A stretch of 64,000 bases of DNA from Tetraselmis striata. Its lineage: Eukaryota > Chlorophyta > Chlorodendrophyceae > Chlorodendrales > Chlorodendraceae. The notes under the pieces were generated by a model. The model was not told the DNA's origin, did no database searches, and worked only from the letters and a program-made list of their open reading frames with translations. Positions 22,214 to 33,071 of this stretch are shown in pieces. Positions within the stretch are counted from its first letter, which is position 1. Each line of letters opens with the position of its first letter. A program made the position numbers and the translations under genes. The stretch is taken from contig VCJN01001964.1 of the NCBI GenBank assembly GCA_006384855.1, positions 1 through 64,000 on the forward strand, read 5' to 3'.

Positions 22214-23182
22214 ATGGCTCGACCCCGCGGCTCCCTGGCGCTGTTGGCGCTGACGCTGGCACTGCTAATGGCCCCCGCCGGCGCCATCCCGACCGACTTG
22301 TCGATCGCGTTCGCGAGCGGCTCGTTCAATCGCCACCCGTGCAACGGCAACCAGTGCGACGACAACGCGGCGTACGCCGCGATAACCAAGGTGGACAGCT
22401 ACTACGGCAAGTCCCGCTCCGTGAGCTTCACGGTGTCGGCCTCCTGGAACGGCGGCACCGAGGACGGCAACTACTGCTACTGCCGCAACCGCGCCAACAT
22501 GTACGGTTTCGACGATCCGCTGAAGGACGCCTTGTCCGCGTTCAACCCGCAGACCTCCGCCACGGACGGCATCAGCGCTGCCGGTGGCGCTCTGTCGGAC
22601 TCCAAGCTGGAGCCCTGGGGCACGCACTGGTACCGCTGCTGGGACCAGAACAGCGACACTCCGCCGCTTATCGCCGCCGGTACCAACTCGTTGACTATCA
22701 CCGGACCTTCCGATGCGCCCTTCGTCAATCTCCCGGACGGCTACTACCACTTCACCGTGTCTTGCACGGAAGACATCGGCGTCACCTTCCTCACGACCGA
22801 CATGTTCTACAAGATCGACAACGTCGCCCCGGAGACCACAATCACGCCTTACATCGCGGCGCTCGACTCGTCGCTGACCGGTGCCACCGGCGAGCTTCCC
22901 AGCTACGATCCCGCTGCTTTTGACCACCGTCTGCGCTACAGAAAGACGAGCAACACCAACCCCACCAATCAGGTGCGTGCGTATCTGCACAGTTTTTAGT
23001 ACTTTCCTTGATTGTGTAGCGCTATGGCGCTTTCATTTGCTTAATCTCTCATGGCCATGGCATACCCGAGTGCTGGGATGTTTCAGCATACTGGCTTCTA
23101 GAATCGGTTTAGAGTTTTCGTCAGAAGGGGGCTTGCTGGCTGGCTGGTGTGTGTGTGTGGGGGGGGGGGGGTTGGGGTGGGG

Positions 23183-23213
<31 letters not shown>

Positions 23214-25628
23214 TCTTAGTTTCGAAGCCACCCTCTGTGTCTGGCATACGCCCCAAGAAGCACAACCATCCATTCAGACCCGCCTCTATTTTTCTACTTG
23301 AGGCAGCACGGGTAGAAGCGGCCTAACCTGGTCAGGTTTTTCATTAAAGGTTCTTTCACGCACTAGCCCAAGTCTTTGGGCCGGCAAAGCACATCCAGAG
23401 TGCACATTTGATCGTTGATAAGCTTTCGTCCGTTTGTATCCCCGGCGCCTCTCTTCCAAGGCCTGCCACCTGATAAGTAGCATGTTCCTGAACTTGCGAC
23501 GCAGGTGCCAGCGCGCCTGTTCGACTTTAAGTTCAGCGCGGTGGACTACCACGGCTCAGTAGGTCCCGACACTTCCTACGACCCCTACAGCGGCTCTCCC
23601 GTGACCAGCAAGAACATGCACGCCACCATGGCCACCGCGGAGACGTTCTGGGCAGAGCTGGAGCGCATCGTGTACCAGTGCAAAATCGACGGTGGCAACT
23701 GGGAGCCGTGCCAGAACAACAACATTATGACGCGCTACTCGGACACCAACTATGGCCACAACTACTTCTCCGAGGTGTCGACCACCAGCTTTGATGGCAT
23801 GCGCACCGGCGTGCGCTACTGGACCTCCAAGCAGCTGGCAGCGGGCACGCACGTGCTGATGGTGCGCGCCACCGACATCGCGGGCAACACTGAGATGCCC
23901 ACGATGTACTCTTTCTACGTGGCGCCCTACACCACGGGCGGCTACTCCAGCGGCTGCTCGTTTGGCACCAAGATCACCAACAACATGGGCGCCGAGTACA
24001 GCCAGACCGCATTCGACCTCACCACCGACACCAAGGTGGCTTACAGCGGCCTCACCGATGGCACTCACACCCTGACCATCTTTGCCAAGGACGACTTTGG
24101 GCACGAGACCGCCGAGGCTGCGCGCCAGACCGTGTCCTGGACCGTGGACCGCACCGCCCCAAGCGCCACGCTGCTCAAGAGCTGGGTGATGCGCAACACC
24201 GCCACGGACAGCAGCTACGTGACCACTAACGGGGCCGCCAGCCGCACGGACGCCGTCTACGAGTGGTCCTTCTCCAACTCCAGCACCATGGCTGTGCCCA
24301 CTTACTCTAAGTACTCCATCGATGGCGGCGCCTATGTCATGGACGGCTTTGTGGCTTCCACCTCCAGCAGCTCTGCGGGCTTCTCCAGCCTGGCGATGCC
24401 GCCCTTCAGCCACACCTTTGGCAAGGGCACCTTCAGCGTGGGCGCGCACAGCGTCAGCGTCATGGGTGTGGACTACGTCGGTAACGAGGGCGCCGCCGCG
24501 GCAGAGACTTTCACTGTGGAGGAGCTGGACACACTGCTCAACTGCGACAACTGCGCCATCTGCGACTGGAGCGCCGACATGGGCTGCCACAGCTGCCAGG
24601 AGCTCAGCAGCGCGTATGTGAGTGACAGCGTCACCTTTGACATCGGCGCCAAGACGGACGGCAGGTCCATCCGGTTCAAGTACGACTACATCTTTGGCAG
24701 CAGCGCCATGGCGGACTCGTACACCAAGGGCGAGCACATCCCCGAGTTCACCGTGCGCAACATTGGCGAGGGCAAGTACTACGTGATGGCCAAGGGGCGC
24801 ACCCTGGGCGGCACTGTGGACGCCACACCGGCATGCGTGATGCTCAGCACCGATCTCACCAAGCCCGTGACGACGTTCAACAGCGAGCTGAAGCGCATCA
24901 ACAACCTCGAGCGCATGCCCACCAAGGTGGCCGGCACCGTTGTCGATGCCAACTGGAAGTACGATGGCATCAACTGGAAGGTCATGCAGATGGGTGTGAT
25001 GGCGCCGCTGGCCACCGCCACGTCGGCGCAGGCCGTGACGGGCGCTAGCGCCAAGATGCTGGTCACCGCTGACCCCACCAACGAGAACGTGGCCGTGTGG
25101 GAGCTGGACCTGTCCGACCTCGTGAGCTCTGGCATGCTGGGCGAGGGCAAGTACTTCTTGATCATCCACGCCACCGACAAGGCCGGCCACACCGGCATGG
25201 ATGTCAGCTACGACTGGATGATCGACATGGGCCCCCCGGACACGCACGTGGTCAACGGCCCGTCCTCCGCCAGCATTGAGCCTGCGGTCACCCTAACCTT
25301 TGCGTGCGAGGAGAGCGGCGACTACTCGTACTGCTCGTACAAGTACCGCGCGGTGCCGGGCGGCGAGTGGACGGAGGCCGAGTGCAACCTGGACCGCTTC
25401 TGCCGCGTCTCGCTGGCGGCTGCGCCGGGGGTCAACACGCTGGAGGTCAAGGCCGTGGACCTTGCCGGCAACGAGGACGCGTCGAGCCAGTACTACACCT
25501 GGATGATGTACGATTCTGAGGCGTGGAACAACCTGAAGTCCATGGCCAACTTCACCACGCCATGGGCGGCTTCCAAGCCCACCTTCCCCATGCCGGACCA
25601 GAACGAGGTGCAGCTACCCTCAGTCTGA
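22214..25628 (+). CDS. secreted multi-domain Ig-like/adhesin-like protein
   Basis: Two exons, 22214-22972 and 23505-25628, join phase 0 into 960 residues. I chose this ATG because it gives a clear signal peptide (MARPRGSLALLALTLALLMA, cleavage near APAGA); an in-frame ATG at 22142 would bury it. After a Cys-containing N-terminal domain the protein repeats a module of about 100-150 residues with the pattern GTHxLxVxAxDxAGNxE then VDxxxP. Examples are GTHVLMVRATDIAGNTE, SWTVDRTAPSATLL, GKYFLIIHATDKAGHTG and VNTLEVKAVDLAGNEDAS. This is typical of Ig-fold repeats in bacterial and algal extracellular proteins. There is no C-terminal membrane segment, so it is probably secreted to the wall or matrix. 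The single intron holds about 50 G in the sense strand. The long antisense frame is a codon-bias shadow. Confidence 0.8.
23159..23212. repeat. G-rich homopolymer tract in the adhesin intron
   Basis: Runs of G interrupted by TT and T, preceded by (GT)n. Sense-strand G is the opposite of the usual polarity in this window. Confidence 0.9.
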
Positions 25629-25799
25629 GGAGGGGGCTGAGAGGCTCCCCTGGTCACCCCCCTTCCCCCTCCCCCCCCCCCTTTCCCCCAAAATACCGCT
25701 CTTGTGCGGGCTGCTCCACATGGATGGTAGCCCCTCGGAGGGCGACGACCAGCATTGCAGCAGCGAGACGGACAGCGGCACCAAGTGCTGTAGCCTGAG

Positions 25800-27450
25800 A
25801 GGCGTGCTTGGCTGATGCAGCACCCCGGCGCCTCGCCGCCCCACACGTCCCGGGTGGCGGCGCGCATGGCCGAGTGCGCAGCCTGCCAGGCCCGCCACCG
25901 CTGCCTGCCTGCCTGCAGAGACTGTAATATTCTCCGATTCATGGTGCATGGAGCATGGCCCCGCGCCTGCTGCCCACTGCCAAAGGTTGTTTAGCGCTGG
26001 GCGGTGTGACCTGGAGGTGCTGCTGTTGCCTTCATGGTGCCGGATGCTTGCTATCAGTCGCGGGGCTGGCGGCGCTGCCTCCGTGCCTGACTGCCCTGCG
26101 CACGTGCCATGTGGCATTAACAGATGCCGACCTCCGCAGCCTGCGATCCCCAACCAGTCTATCAATGGCACAGTGCAGGTTGAACGGGCATGTGGGCCTC
26201 TCGGGCGCCAGCGGCTTGTAGAACCTGACGCTGCAGAACAAAGGGGGGCAACATTGAGGATATCCTGGACCTGAAAGCACTCCGCCAGCTTGCACCAACA
26301 CCACACTTCTCGCACTGCGTGTCATCCGCGCTGCCACAGCTGGCCTCTCAGTCTTTGCGGTCCTGGCAAACAGTCAACGACGGTGCGTCGCGCCCCCCTG
26401 GCTGCACTTGGCCCCCGGACCTGGCCGGCTCGGAGGTCTCAGCAGAGCACGACGCACCGGGCTCCAAGTGGCTCACAGGCCCCGGGATGCTACACCTGCG
26501 CAGCCGTGCGGGTTGCGTGAGATCACAGTTGGCCACCACACAAACCTTGTCTTCCGGCATCAAACGCTTCCAGTCCCGAGCAATCTTCCGGAGCTTCGGT
26601 CACTGGACATCAGCGAAACTGAGCTGAGCTCTTAACTTGTCACAAGCATGCTCGGCAAGCTGCGGCACTTGAACCTTCATTGGTACTTCGGGGGGATACG
26701 GGCTGAGGAGGCGACCAGTCTTCTGGGAGCGTTCTGAAGGCGCTGCCCTTGGCCGGGGTCCATCAGCGTGGTAGAATGTGGTCTCGCATTGGCGCATGCA
26801 GGGTTGACGGAGCTTGGTCAGCTGCCCCAGTTGCAGCGCATCATCTCACTAGGCCATGTTGATGTTTATCACATCGGGGGCGATGATGTCCTTTGACTGC
26901 TTTACGAGCTCCCTTGCATTCTGCGCCCCCTGCTCAAGGTGCAGCCGCCCAGCGTGGTACATGCCCCATGGCATGAGGGACTGCCTTTCATAGATGGCGT
27001 GCGGCGCACCGTGAAACCGTGGAGTCGGAAGTGTTCCTCGTTGAGGAACTCATGCATCCCTGCGTTCCGGACGTTACGGACCAGATCCGTGCTTCGTTCA
27101 GCCCTCTGAGAGACGCAACGCTGTGCTGGCGGCATACTCTCGCGCCACTGGCTGTCCGGTCATATTAGTCATGACTGCATCCACGGGCGCATCTCCTGCT
27201 CCCCGTTTTCAAGTACCTGCCGGCAGTAGATTCTGGTCATGACAACATTTAGCATTGTGTATGTTGTCTCCCGCCATGTAATGCTGCTCTATTCCACGTC
27301 GCCTCGCTGCCCCACACATCCCACCCACATGGCGGGAGTGCGCAGCCTGCCGGGCTCGTCACCACTGCCTGCATGCAGAGACTATGATATGAACCGGTTT
27401 ACGGTACACAGCACGCGCTGTCTCTTGACATTTGTACTGCCCCGCTGTCC
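25800..27450 (+). pseudogene. decayed leucine-rich-repeat-like sequence with an internal duplicate
   Basis: Broken plus-strand frames contain LRR-like stretches: LPELRSLDISETELS (about 26580-26630), LGKLRHLNLHWYFGG (about 26650-26690) and LTELGQLPQLQRIISLGHVD (about 26805-26865). Stops and shifts interrupt them. Segments near 25825-25990 and 27295-27490 are diverged direct copies sharing CGCAGCCTGCC and CTGCCTGCATGCAGAGACT-like words. I see no intact gene. Confidence 0.35.
25923..25927 (+). promoter_or_regulatory. TGTAA polyadenylation signal
   Basis: TGTAA lies 295 bases after the stop of the secreted repeat protein, a plausible 3' UTR length. Confidence 0.4.
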
Positions 27451-28397
27451 CGTACCTGCCAGCCCATGCCAAAGGCGCGTCGGCGCTGTGCAGATGTCTA
27501 TCAGCAGCTGCCTGCCCAACCCCTACATAGGAGTATTGCCCTCTTTACGGATGACTGATCAGCAACCACTGGTCCACTAGGCGGGTAGTGAAGCAGTCTT
27601 GATGAGGGTATAAACTAATGATGATTCTGCAGGTCCAAGCCATATCAATATCAAGCAGGGCATGGAGCTGACAATTGGCCCGAAATGTGTCATAGCAGTG
27701 ATGCGAAGTCGCATCAATGCACAGATCATACATTAACGCATCGAACGGATACAACCACGTCTTCCATATCATTGAAAAGACAGGGTGACTGGACGGCGCC
27801 GCTCTTGGTCAGTTCTGCACCATGGAGAATATGTTAGTCGCCTAATCTGACTCTGAGCCAAAGTGTCACACAGTTACTGCAGCCCCAGGCCATGGCTCAT
27901 TGGCTATGGTGCTCCCACGGTCTGAAATCACAAGGGCGCAGCACTGGCACATCTATCCTCTGAAATCGCTTGTTTTCTAGGCGCGCTTCAGAGACCTTGC
28001 AAAGACGACAATGGTGACAGGTGTATGGATGGGGTCATGCCCGGCAGTACGGAGGAACCACAACATGCTCATCAATCATTCGTTACATTTCCTGGCAAAT
28101 GCAGAAGTGGCCGCAGTAGGAACTCAGTCAATTGTCAAACATGAGGCATGCCATTGATGATCCATTTGCCCCCCGCCCCCCCCCCCCCCCCACCCCCCCC
28201 CCCCACACACACACACACACCCCACCACCCACTCTACCCCACCTGCTGTAATCCACAATGCAGATATCAAGTCTCACCACCTAGCTGTGGCTCTAGACGC
28301 GGAGCCTCGACTGCGGAAGATAAGCAGTGGCTCAAGCAGAGACAGTCTCGATGCGCCGCTTGCACCCGCAGGTGCCTCCTGCCCTGGAGCGCTGGGC
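27451..28397. other. intergenic, with C-rich/CA microsatellite
   Basis: 28169-28204 is a broken C-run, followed by (CA)n to about 28221. No gene recognised. TTACA at 28083-28087 (TGTAA on the minus strand) may be the polyadenylation signal of the dioxygenase. Confidence 0.4.
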
Positions 28398-29927
28398 TCA
28401 CTGGGTGTAGATGACCGACTGCTTCGCCCGCTGGCTCTCCGCGATGAATCGCCCCGCAAGCTGCGGCGGGCGTCCACTGCCGGCGCCCGCCCCAAAGCTT
28501 GCGGGGTCCAGCCACGCGTTGTCGCGAGGGTGCAGTAGGAGAGGGCACGACAGCCTGCGCCGCTGGAAACGCGGTGCCTGCAGGCCAAGGGGCACGTAGT
28601 GTGAACGCGGGGCAAGTAGACAGTGTGAACACCCACACATAGGGGCACAGTGCTCTGGGCACGAAGGTCACAACACCAGGATGCAGATCAATCATGAATC
28701 GCTCGGCTGCAGACTATAGTGAATATCTGCGTAGATTACAGTGAATGCATGTAGAGCCTTGGTATGTTTACACTAAGCACAAAGCGCATGACATAAGGAT
28801 GGCAATCAAGACGGGGTTTTATTTGATGGCATCACCACATCACGATTGAGCATGCACAGCTGAGCCCTTCAGTGTGACATCCTCGACGCAGATTGTGTGA
28901 TGGTGGTGTCTGGGGCGCACCACTCGATGCATGGTGGCGCACAGCACGTTGTTGCTCAGCATCTCGAGGGACTCGCCGACCATCAGCACTGCCAGGTTCC
29001 GCCGTGACGCCGCCCCGCAGCCTGCACCGGCGCCCCGGACCACCTCCGGGCACACCCACTCGCAGCTCCGCAGGTCGAGCACCTCCAGGCCCGGCTCGGC
29101 CATGAAGGGCGCCAGCGTCAGCAGGCTGTAGTCCACGTGCTCGTCGCAGGGTAGCCGCTGCCCTTCCGGTGGGGATGGGGATGCACATGTTGATACGGAT
29201 GTAGCCTCACACTCTGCACTACCTATCGGAAAGTGCAAAGATACACACATTCAGTGCCGAATATGGGAGCAATTGCCAGATTAGCGATTAGCAGTTGCCA
29301 GATTAACATGGGAAGCAGAGGCGGAAGGAAGAGTTGGCAGTGATGTTGGGGTGCTTTGCGGCATCAGATTACCTGCAAGTTGGTTGATGCCATAGCCAAA
29401 GAGCGATAGATAGGAGGCGGAGACGTCCTCGCCGCCGCCACGAGGCTGGCCGCTCGGCGAATCCAGCAGCGCCGCGTGCTGCCCCGGAGCCGCACCAAGC
29501 CCGCGGGCAATCGCGGATAGCGCGCGGGCGGCGCAGGCGTGGAGCTCGCGGAACGCGGTGCCCGCGGCCTCTGCAAACATGCTGCAGCCTTGGGCGCAGA
29601 GCTCCCCAGAAGGGTTCAAGCTGCCATCCGCCGTGAGCCGCGCAAACAGCACCTGCATGACTACAGCATCCACCGTTGACAATGGAACACACAAATGGCA
29701 ACGGCAATGGAATGGCAGTGATTGGTGTTGGTGATTGCAGTGATTGGAAGCTGGTGGCAGTGTCCTTGAGATAATGGGGACTGGCTGCACATACCTCTTT
29801 GTCCCTTGTGACATTCTTGTGGAATCCAAAATAGTTGCGACTGCTTGGCTCCTGTAGACCGGATACCCAGATTAAATAGCAAGATAGCATGAAGAGAGGT
29901 ATCACAATGGTTGTTCGACAGAGAAAA

Positions 29928-29959
<32 letters not shown>

Positions 29960-30363
29960 GGGAGACCTTCCCAACAAGATGGATGAGTTCGGAGCATCTA
30001 CGTTCACCTCAAATGAGTATGAAGCTCGACCATCGTGTTCCCTTAATTAATGCAGTTGCTAGCGACTAATGGTGTGTGGATGTGGGTATATGGGATAGAG
30101 AGAGGCAGGGCGGGCAGAGGAAGGCTCGCGGCGGGCTGAACGTTGCGAGAACCAGTTTATCAAATCAGCGGTCGTACCAACTGTCGGGACGCGAAGAACC
30201 CAGGAGCAAGTGCAAGCAGCTTATCCACCGCCTCAGAAGCCGCATCCGGGAGCGCCACGCACGCATAGGAGTGGCACCGCAGCGCAGTCAGCAGCGCGGC
30301 GGCCGCGCCGGGCGCTTCGAGGTCGATGGGGGCTAAACAAGCGGGACTCGTCGAGTGGGCCAT
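28398..30363 (-). CDS. 2-oxoglutarate/Fe(II)-dependent dioxygenase
   Basis: Five minus-strand exons, 30363-30178, 29851-29795, 29652-29373, 29222-28921 and 28577-28398, join in phase (1005 nt, 334 residues). The N-terminal DIOX_N-like part reads APIDLEAPGAAAALLTALRC. Residues about 83-100 read FGFHKNVTRDKE. The catalytic jelly-roll gives the HxD pair of the iron site (CDEHVDYSLLTL), GLEVLDLRSCEWV, the distal His (ATMHRV) and the 2-oxoglutarate-binding Arg-x-Ser (RRRLSCPLLLHPRDNAWLDP). All expected metal and cosubstrate residues are present, so the enzyme should be active and oxidise a small molecule. The substrate cannot be told from sequence. Length fits the isopenicillin-N-synthase-like family. 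An intron and the 5' flank carry long G-runs (C in sense). Confidence 0.85.
29927..29958. repeat. G-run in intron 1 of the dioxygenase gene (C in sense)
   Basis: About 32 G on the plus strand, between exons at 30178 and 29851. A second run (30479-30506) lies upstream of the ATG. Confidence 0.9.
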
Positions 30364-30620
30364 ATCGCCCGCCGATAATCAGGCAAAAAAAAACCGGGCC
30401 GGCATGTTGTTACGGTATGACCGCAAGGTTTGTGTGAACGCGGTATATGCTGGTGCCTGGCGCCGGCGGGGGCATGATGGGGGGGGGGGGGGGGGGGGGG
30501 GGGGGCAGGAAAGGTGGCTGTCGGCTGGCGAGGGTTGCTTGCTCCTTACCAGGGAGTGCCATCCCCAGCTACGATGTGATCGCACGCGGTCGGAAATAAT
30601 ACAGGTATCCCCATCCCTGT

Positions 30621-30813
30621 ATGATCTAAACGTGTTTATGGGGTTTCCTAACGGACTATAGCTGTCCTAGTGCGACCCGTACGGTCTGTAGTGGTTTGAA
30701 GCCGTTACCATCGGGGTTTGGTACGGGCTACCCCATCGCCCGCGAGCCCTGCGCTCCCGGCCGGGGAGCTACTTAGGACAGCCACCAGCAGCTCGTCTGC
30801 CATCTTCCAGCTC
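30621..30813 (+). repeat. split direct repeat A1
   Basis: Left end of the element, 193 bp, beginning ATGATCTAAACGTG and ending CATCTTCCAGCTC. Confidence 0.9.
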
Positions 30814-31184
30814 CTTCGGCAGCGGCTTCGCGTACTTGTGCGCGCGAGGGTCACTGAGGCTGAACAAGTCCGCACCGAGGTTCATCCACCCGGTAGTGAG
30901 TCGTCGTGCCGCGCACATGCGTTACAACATCAGGCAGCGACAGACAGCCCCTCGGTAGTGTGGTTTTCCCTACTCGTGCGCCCGAGGTCGTTTTTCGTTT
31001 TTGCCCTGGCTTTGCAGCTGGGACGTTTTCGGATGGCGATGCGCACGGCAAGGAATTGGAGCTGGGGGGTCCCCGTTGGGGGGGTTTAAACCTCAACACC
31101 CGAAGTCGAGTCGCAATACAGGCCTTCGGGGCTCCCGCAGTGGAGCGCCCTCTCGCAGTAGTCAACTCTTGAGGTTTAGGTGAG

Positions 31185-32705
31185 GTGGACGCGCTCGGCA
31201 CCATGGCCGCTGCTCGTCACGGTTGTCAACGACGACAACTACGCCCACCGCAACAAATCGGCGCGGACGGAGGAGGACGTCCGTGTCGTCGGGGCGACCA
31301 CTTGTTGTCCCGCAAGACACTACAACCCAGTCCCCGTGTCCTCGCAGCAGGGCGCTGTGGCATCAACGGTCGTTACATGCTGTGGTTTTCCGGAACTACT
31401 CGCGTAATTGGCCTGTTACATGGGTGGCGCCGCTCACGCGCCGGTGTTTTGAGAGGGCTCGTTGCCCTCGCCCCAATGAAGCTTCAGCAACGTTTGCTGT
31501 GGTCGCAGTGGGAGGCGTTTGTGCGGCCCGTGCCGATGCGTCTCCGACGTCTCCTACTCCAACGTCGTCGTCACAAGGACCACGACAACCTGCAGCTGCC
31601 CGCCGGGGGGCAGCTCTACCACCTGGCGTGCCTGGCGTCTCGTGGTGTACGTAACTACCCTTGGCCAACTCTGGGTTTGGGACTTCGGCGGCCGTCGCTG
31701 GTGCAGCAGCAGCGGCCGCCTCGTCGTCACCCTCGCTCCGACATAATTGGCATCGTTACGGGCCGGCATAGGCTACAAGGGCCTCTACGCCGGCCAACCC
31801 GCTTCCAACGTCACGGCAACGCATCTGTGACAACACGAGCTGCCCGCCGGGGGATAGTTCCGCCACCTAACGCGACTTGTGCGTTTCGTGGCATCATCCT
31901 AAGCCTACGCTTTGTGGGTTGGTCAGCAGCCGTCGTTGGTGCAGCAACGGCGGTCGGGTCATCGCTCTCCGCGAAGAAAGACCCACGGCGACAGCTAACC
32001 GAGTCGGCGAGTCTTCTGCGACGTCGCCGACAACCGACCCCGACACACCTGAACCGGTACGGCACGACCACACAGGGTTCCACATTTCCGCGCCCTCAGC
32101 GTTGTGCGTTTCACCCGCCGCTCTTCGCGCAAGGGGGCGAAACAACCACCGCTGGTGATTACGACAGCAGTACATCGCTGTCATCGCGAGTTGTTGCGTG
32201 TCCACCCCTCGTAACGTGCATCGCCAGTACAGGTACAGGGTACGAGTTATCATCGCGTCGGGTACAGTGCACCAGTACTTCACCTGACTGTACTCGGCGC
32301 GCTCGCGCGCTCGTGCGCGCAGCTGTACTCGTCCTACTCGTGCCTGTGCCGCTGCTTTGCTGGGCGCTCGTCGCCAACTTGGGCTTTGCTACCCCTGCTG
32401 CTTCTACTGGCCTGCAGTTCCGGCTCGTGCCGCACGCCACCAAGGCGCGCAGCCAATGCTATAGGGCGCCGTCGGGAGACGGCGCCTTAATTCCGCGACA
32501 CGTCCGGCCTATGTCATGCCGGCGTCAACATCTCCCGCCCGCGTCTGATGCGCCTGCGCCTCGATCGAGGTCCTCTTGGCGCGAGACCCCTCTACAACTC
32601 AAGACATCTTCCGCCTTCGTCTGGTCGGCACGCCTGCCGACTGCCCACGCTCGCAGTCGTAAACGAACCGCGTGTAAACTGGCAAAACCAGACTCGAATG
32701 CATGA
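31185..32705 (+). other. long open frame inside the split-repeat element, coding status doubtful
   Basis: 506 codons are open, but the frame is stop-poor because of high GC. Composition is Arg/Pro/Thr-rich, and the end runs into repeat B1. It contains a loose internal duplication of about 250 bp (around 31600 and 31840). No family recognised. It could be a Gag relic or non-coding cargo. Confidence 0.25.
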
Positions 32706-32712
32706 TTGAAAT
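32680..32712 (+). repeat. split direct repeat B1
   Basis: 33 bp, TGGCAAAACCAG through GATTGAAAT, abutting A2 and sharing its last AT with the first two bases of A2. Confidence 0.85.
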
Positions 32713-32903
32713 GATCTAAACGTGTTTATGGGGTTTCCTAACGGACTATAGCTGTCCTAGTGCGACCCGTACGGTCTGTAGTGGTTTGAAGCCGTTACCA
32801 TCGGGGTTTGGTACGGGCTACCCCATCGCCCGCGAGCCCTGCGCTCCCGGCCGGGGAGCTACTTAGGACAGCCACCAGCAGCTCGTCTGCCATCTTCCAG
32901 CTC
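32711..32903 (+). repeat. split direct repeat A2
   Basis: Second copy of the 193-bp repeat, identical to 30621-30813 by eye. Confidence 0.9.
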
Positions 32904-33038
32904 GCTGCCTTCGGCAGCGCCCTCCCGTTTTCCGCCTCCGCCCTGCGGGCTCCTCCTCCGACATTCCCTCCCCTTTCGCTGAACCTTCCTAGCCATAAAA
33001 TGGCGCTTTTCCGTGTAAAACAGCCTCCGCACCCTTTT

Positions 33039-33071
33039 TGGCAAAACCAGACTCGAATGCATGATTGAAAT
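33039..33071 (+). repeat. split direct repeat B2, right end of the element
   Basis: Identical to B1 over 33 bp. Flanking bases continue CCCGGTATCCCTG, and the left flank reads GGTATCCCCATCCCTGT. Confidence 0.85.

Larger units (their letters stand above)
30621..33071 (+). mobile_element. non-autonomous split-direct-repeat (PAT/DIRS-like) element
   Basis: A 193-bp repeat A occurs at 30621-30813 and 32711-32903 with no difference I can find. A 33-bp repeat B occurs at 32680-32712 and 33039-33071, also identical. The order is A1 - about 1.9 kb - B1A2 - 135 bp - B2. This is the split-direct-repeat plan of PAT-type DIRS elements and of TOC1-like elements in volvocine algae. B1 and A2 overlap by the dinucleotide AT, and AT also sits at both outer ends, with no longer target duplication. 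That fits tyrosine-recombinase insertion of a circle. The interior has no recognisable reverse transcriptase or recombinase, so the copy depends on a partner in trans. Identity of the repeats points to recent insertion. Confidence 0.75.

Noticed and set aside
23556..25247. 563-residue minus-strand frame
   Set aside because: It is antisense to the secreted repeat protein and arises from GC-biased third positions. It is rich in Val/Gly/His without motifs.
30621..32903. Ordinary LTR retrotransposon with 193-bp LTRs
   Set aside because: A second, 33-bp repeat pair surrounds the right copy, no target duplication flanks the 193-bp copies, and no TG...CA ends, primer site or polypurine tract is evident.
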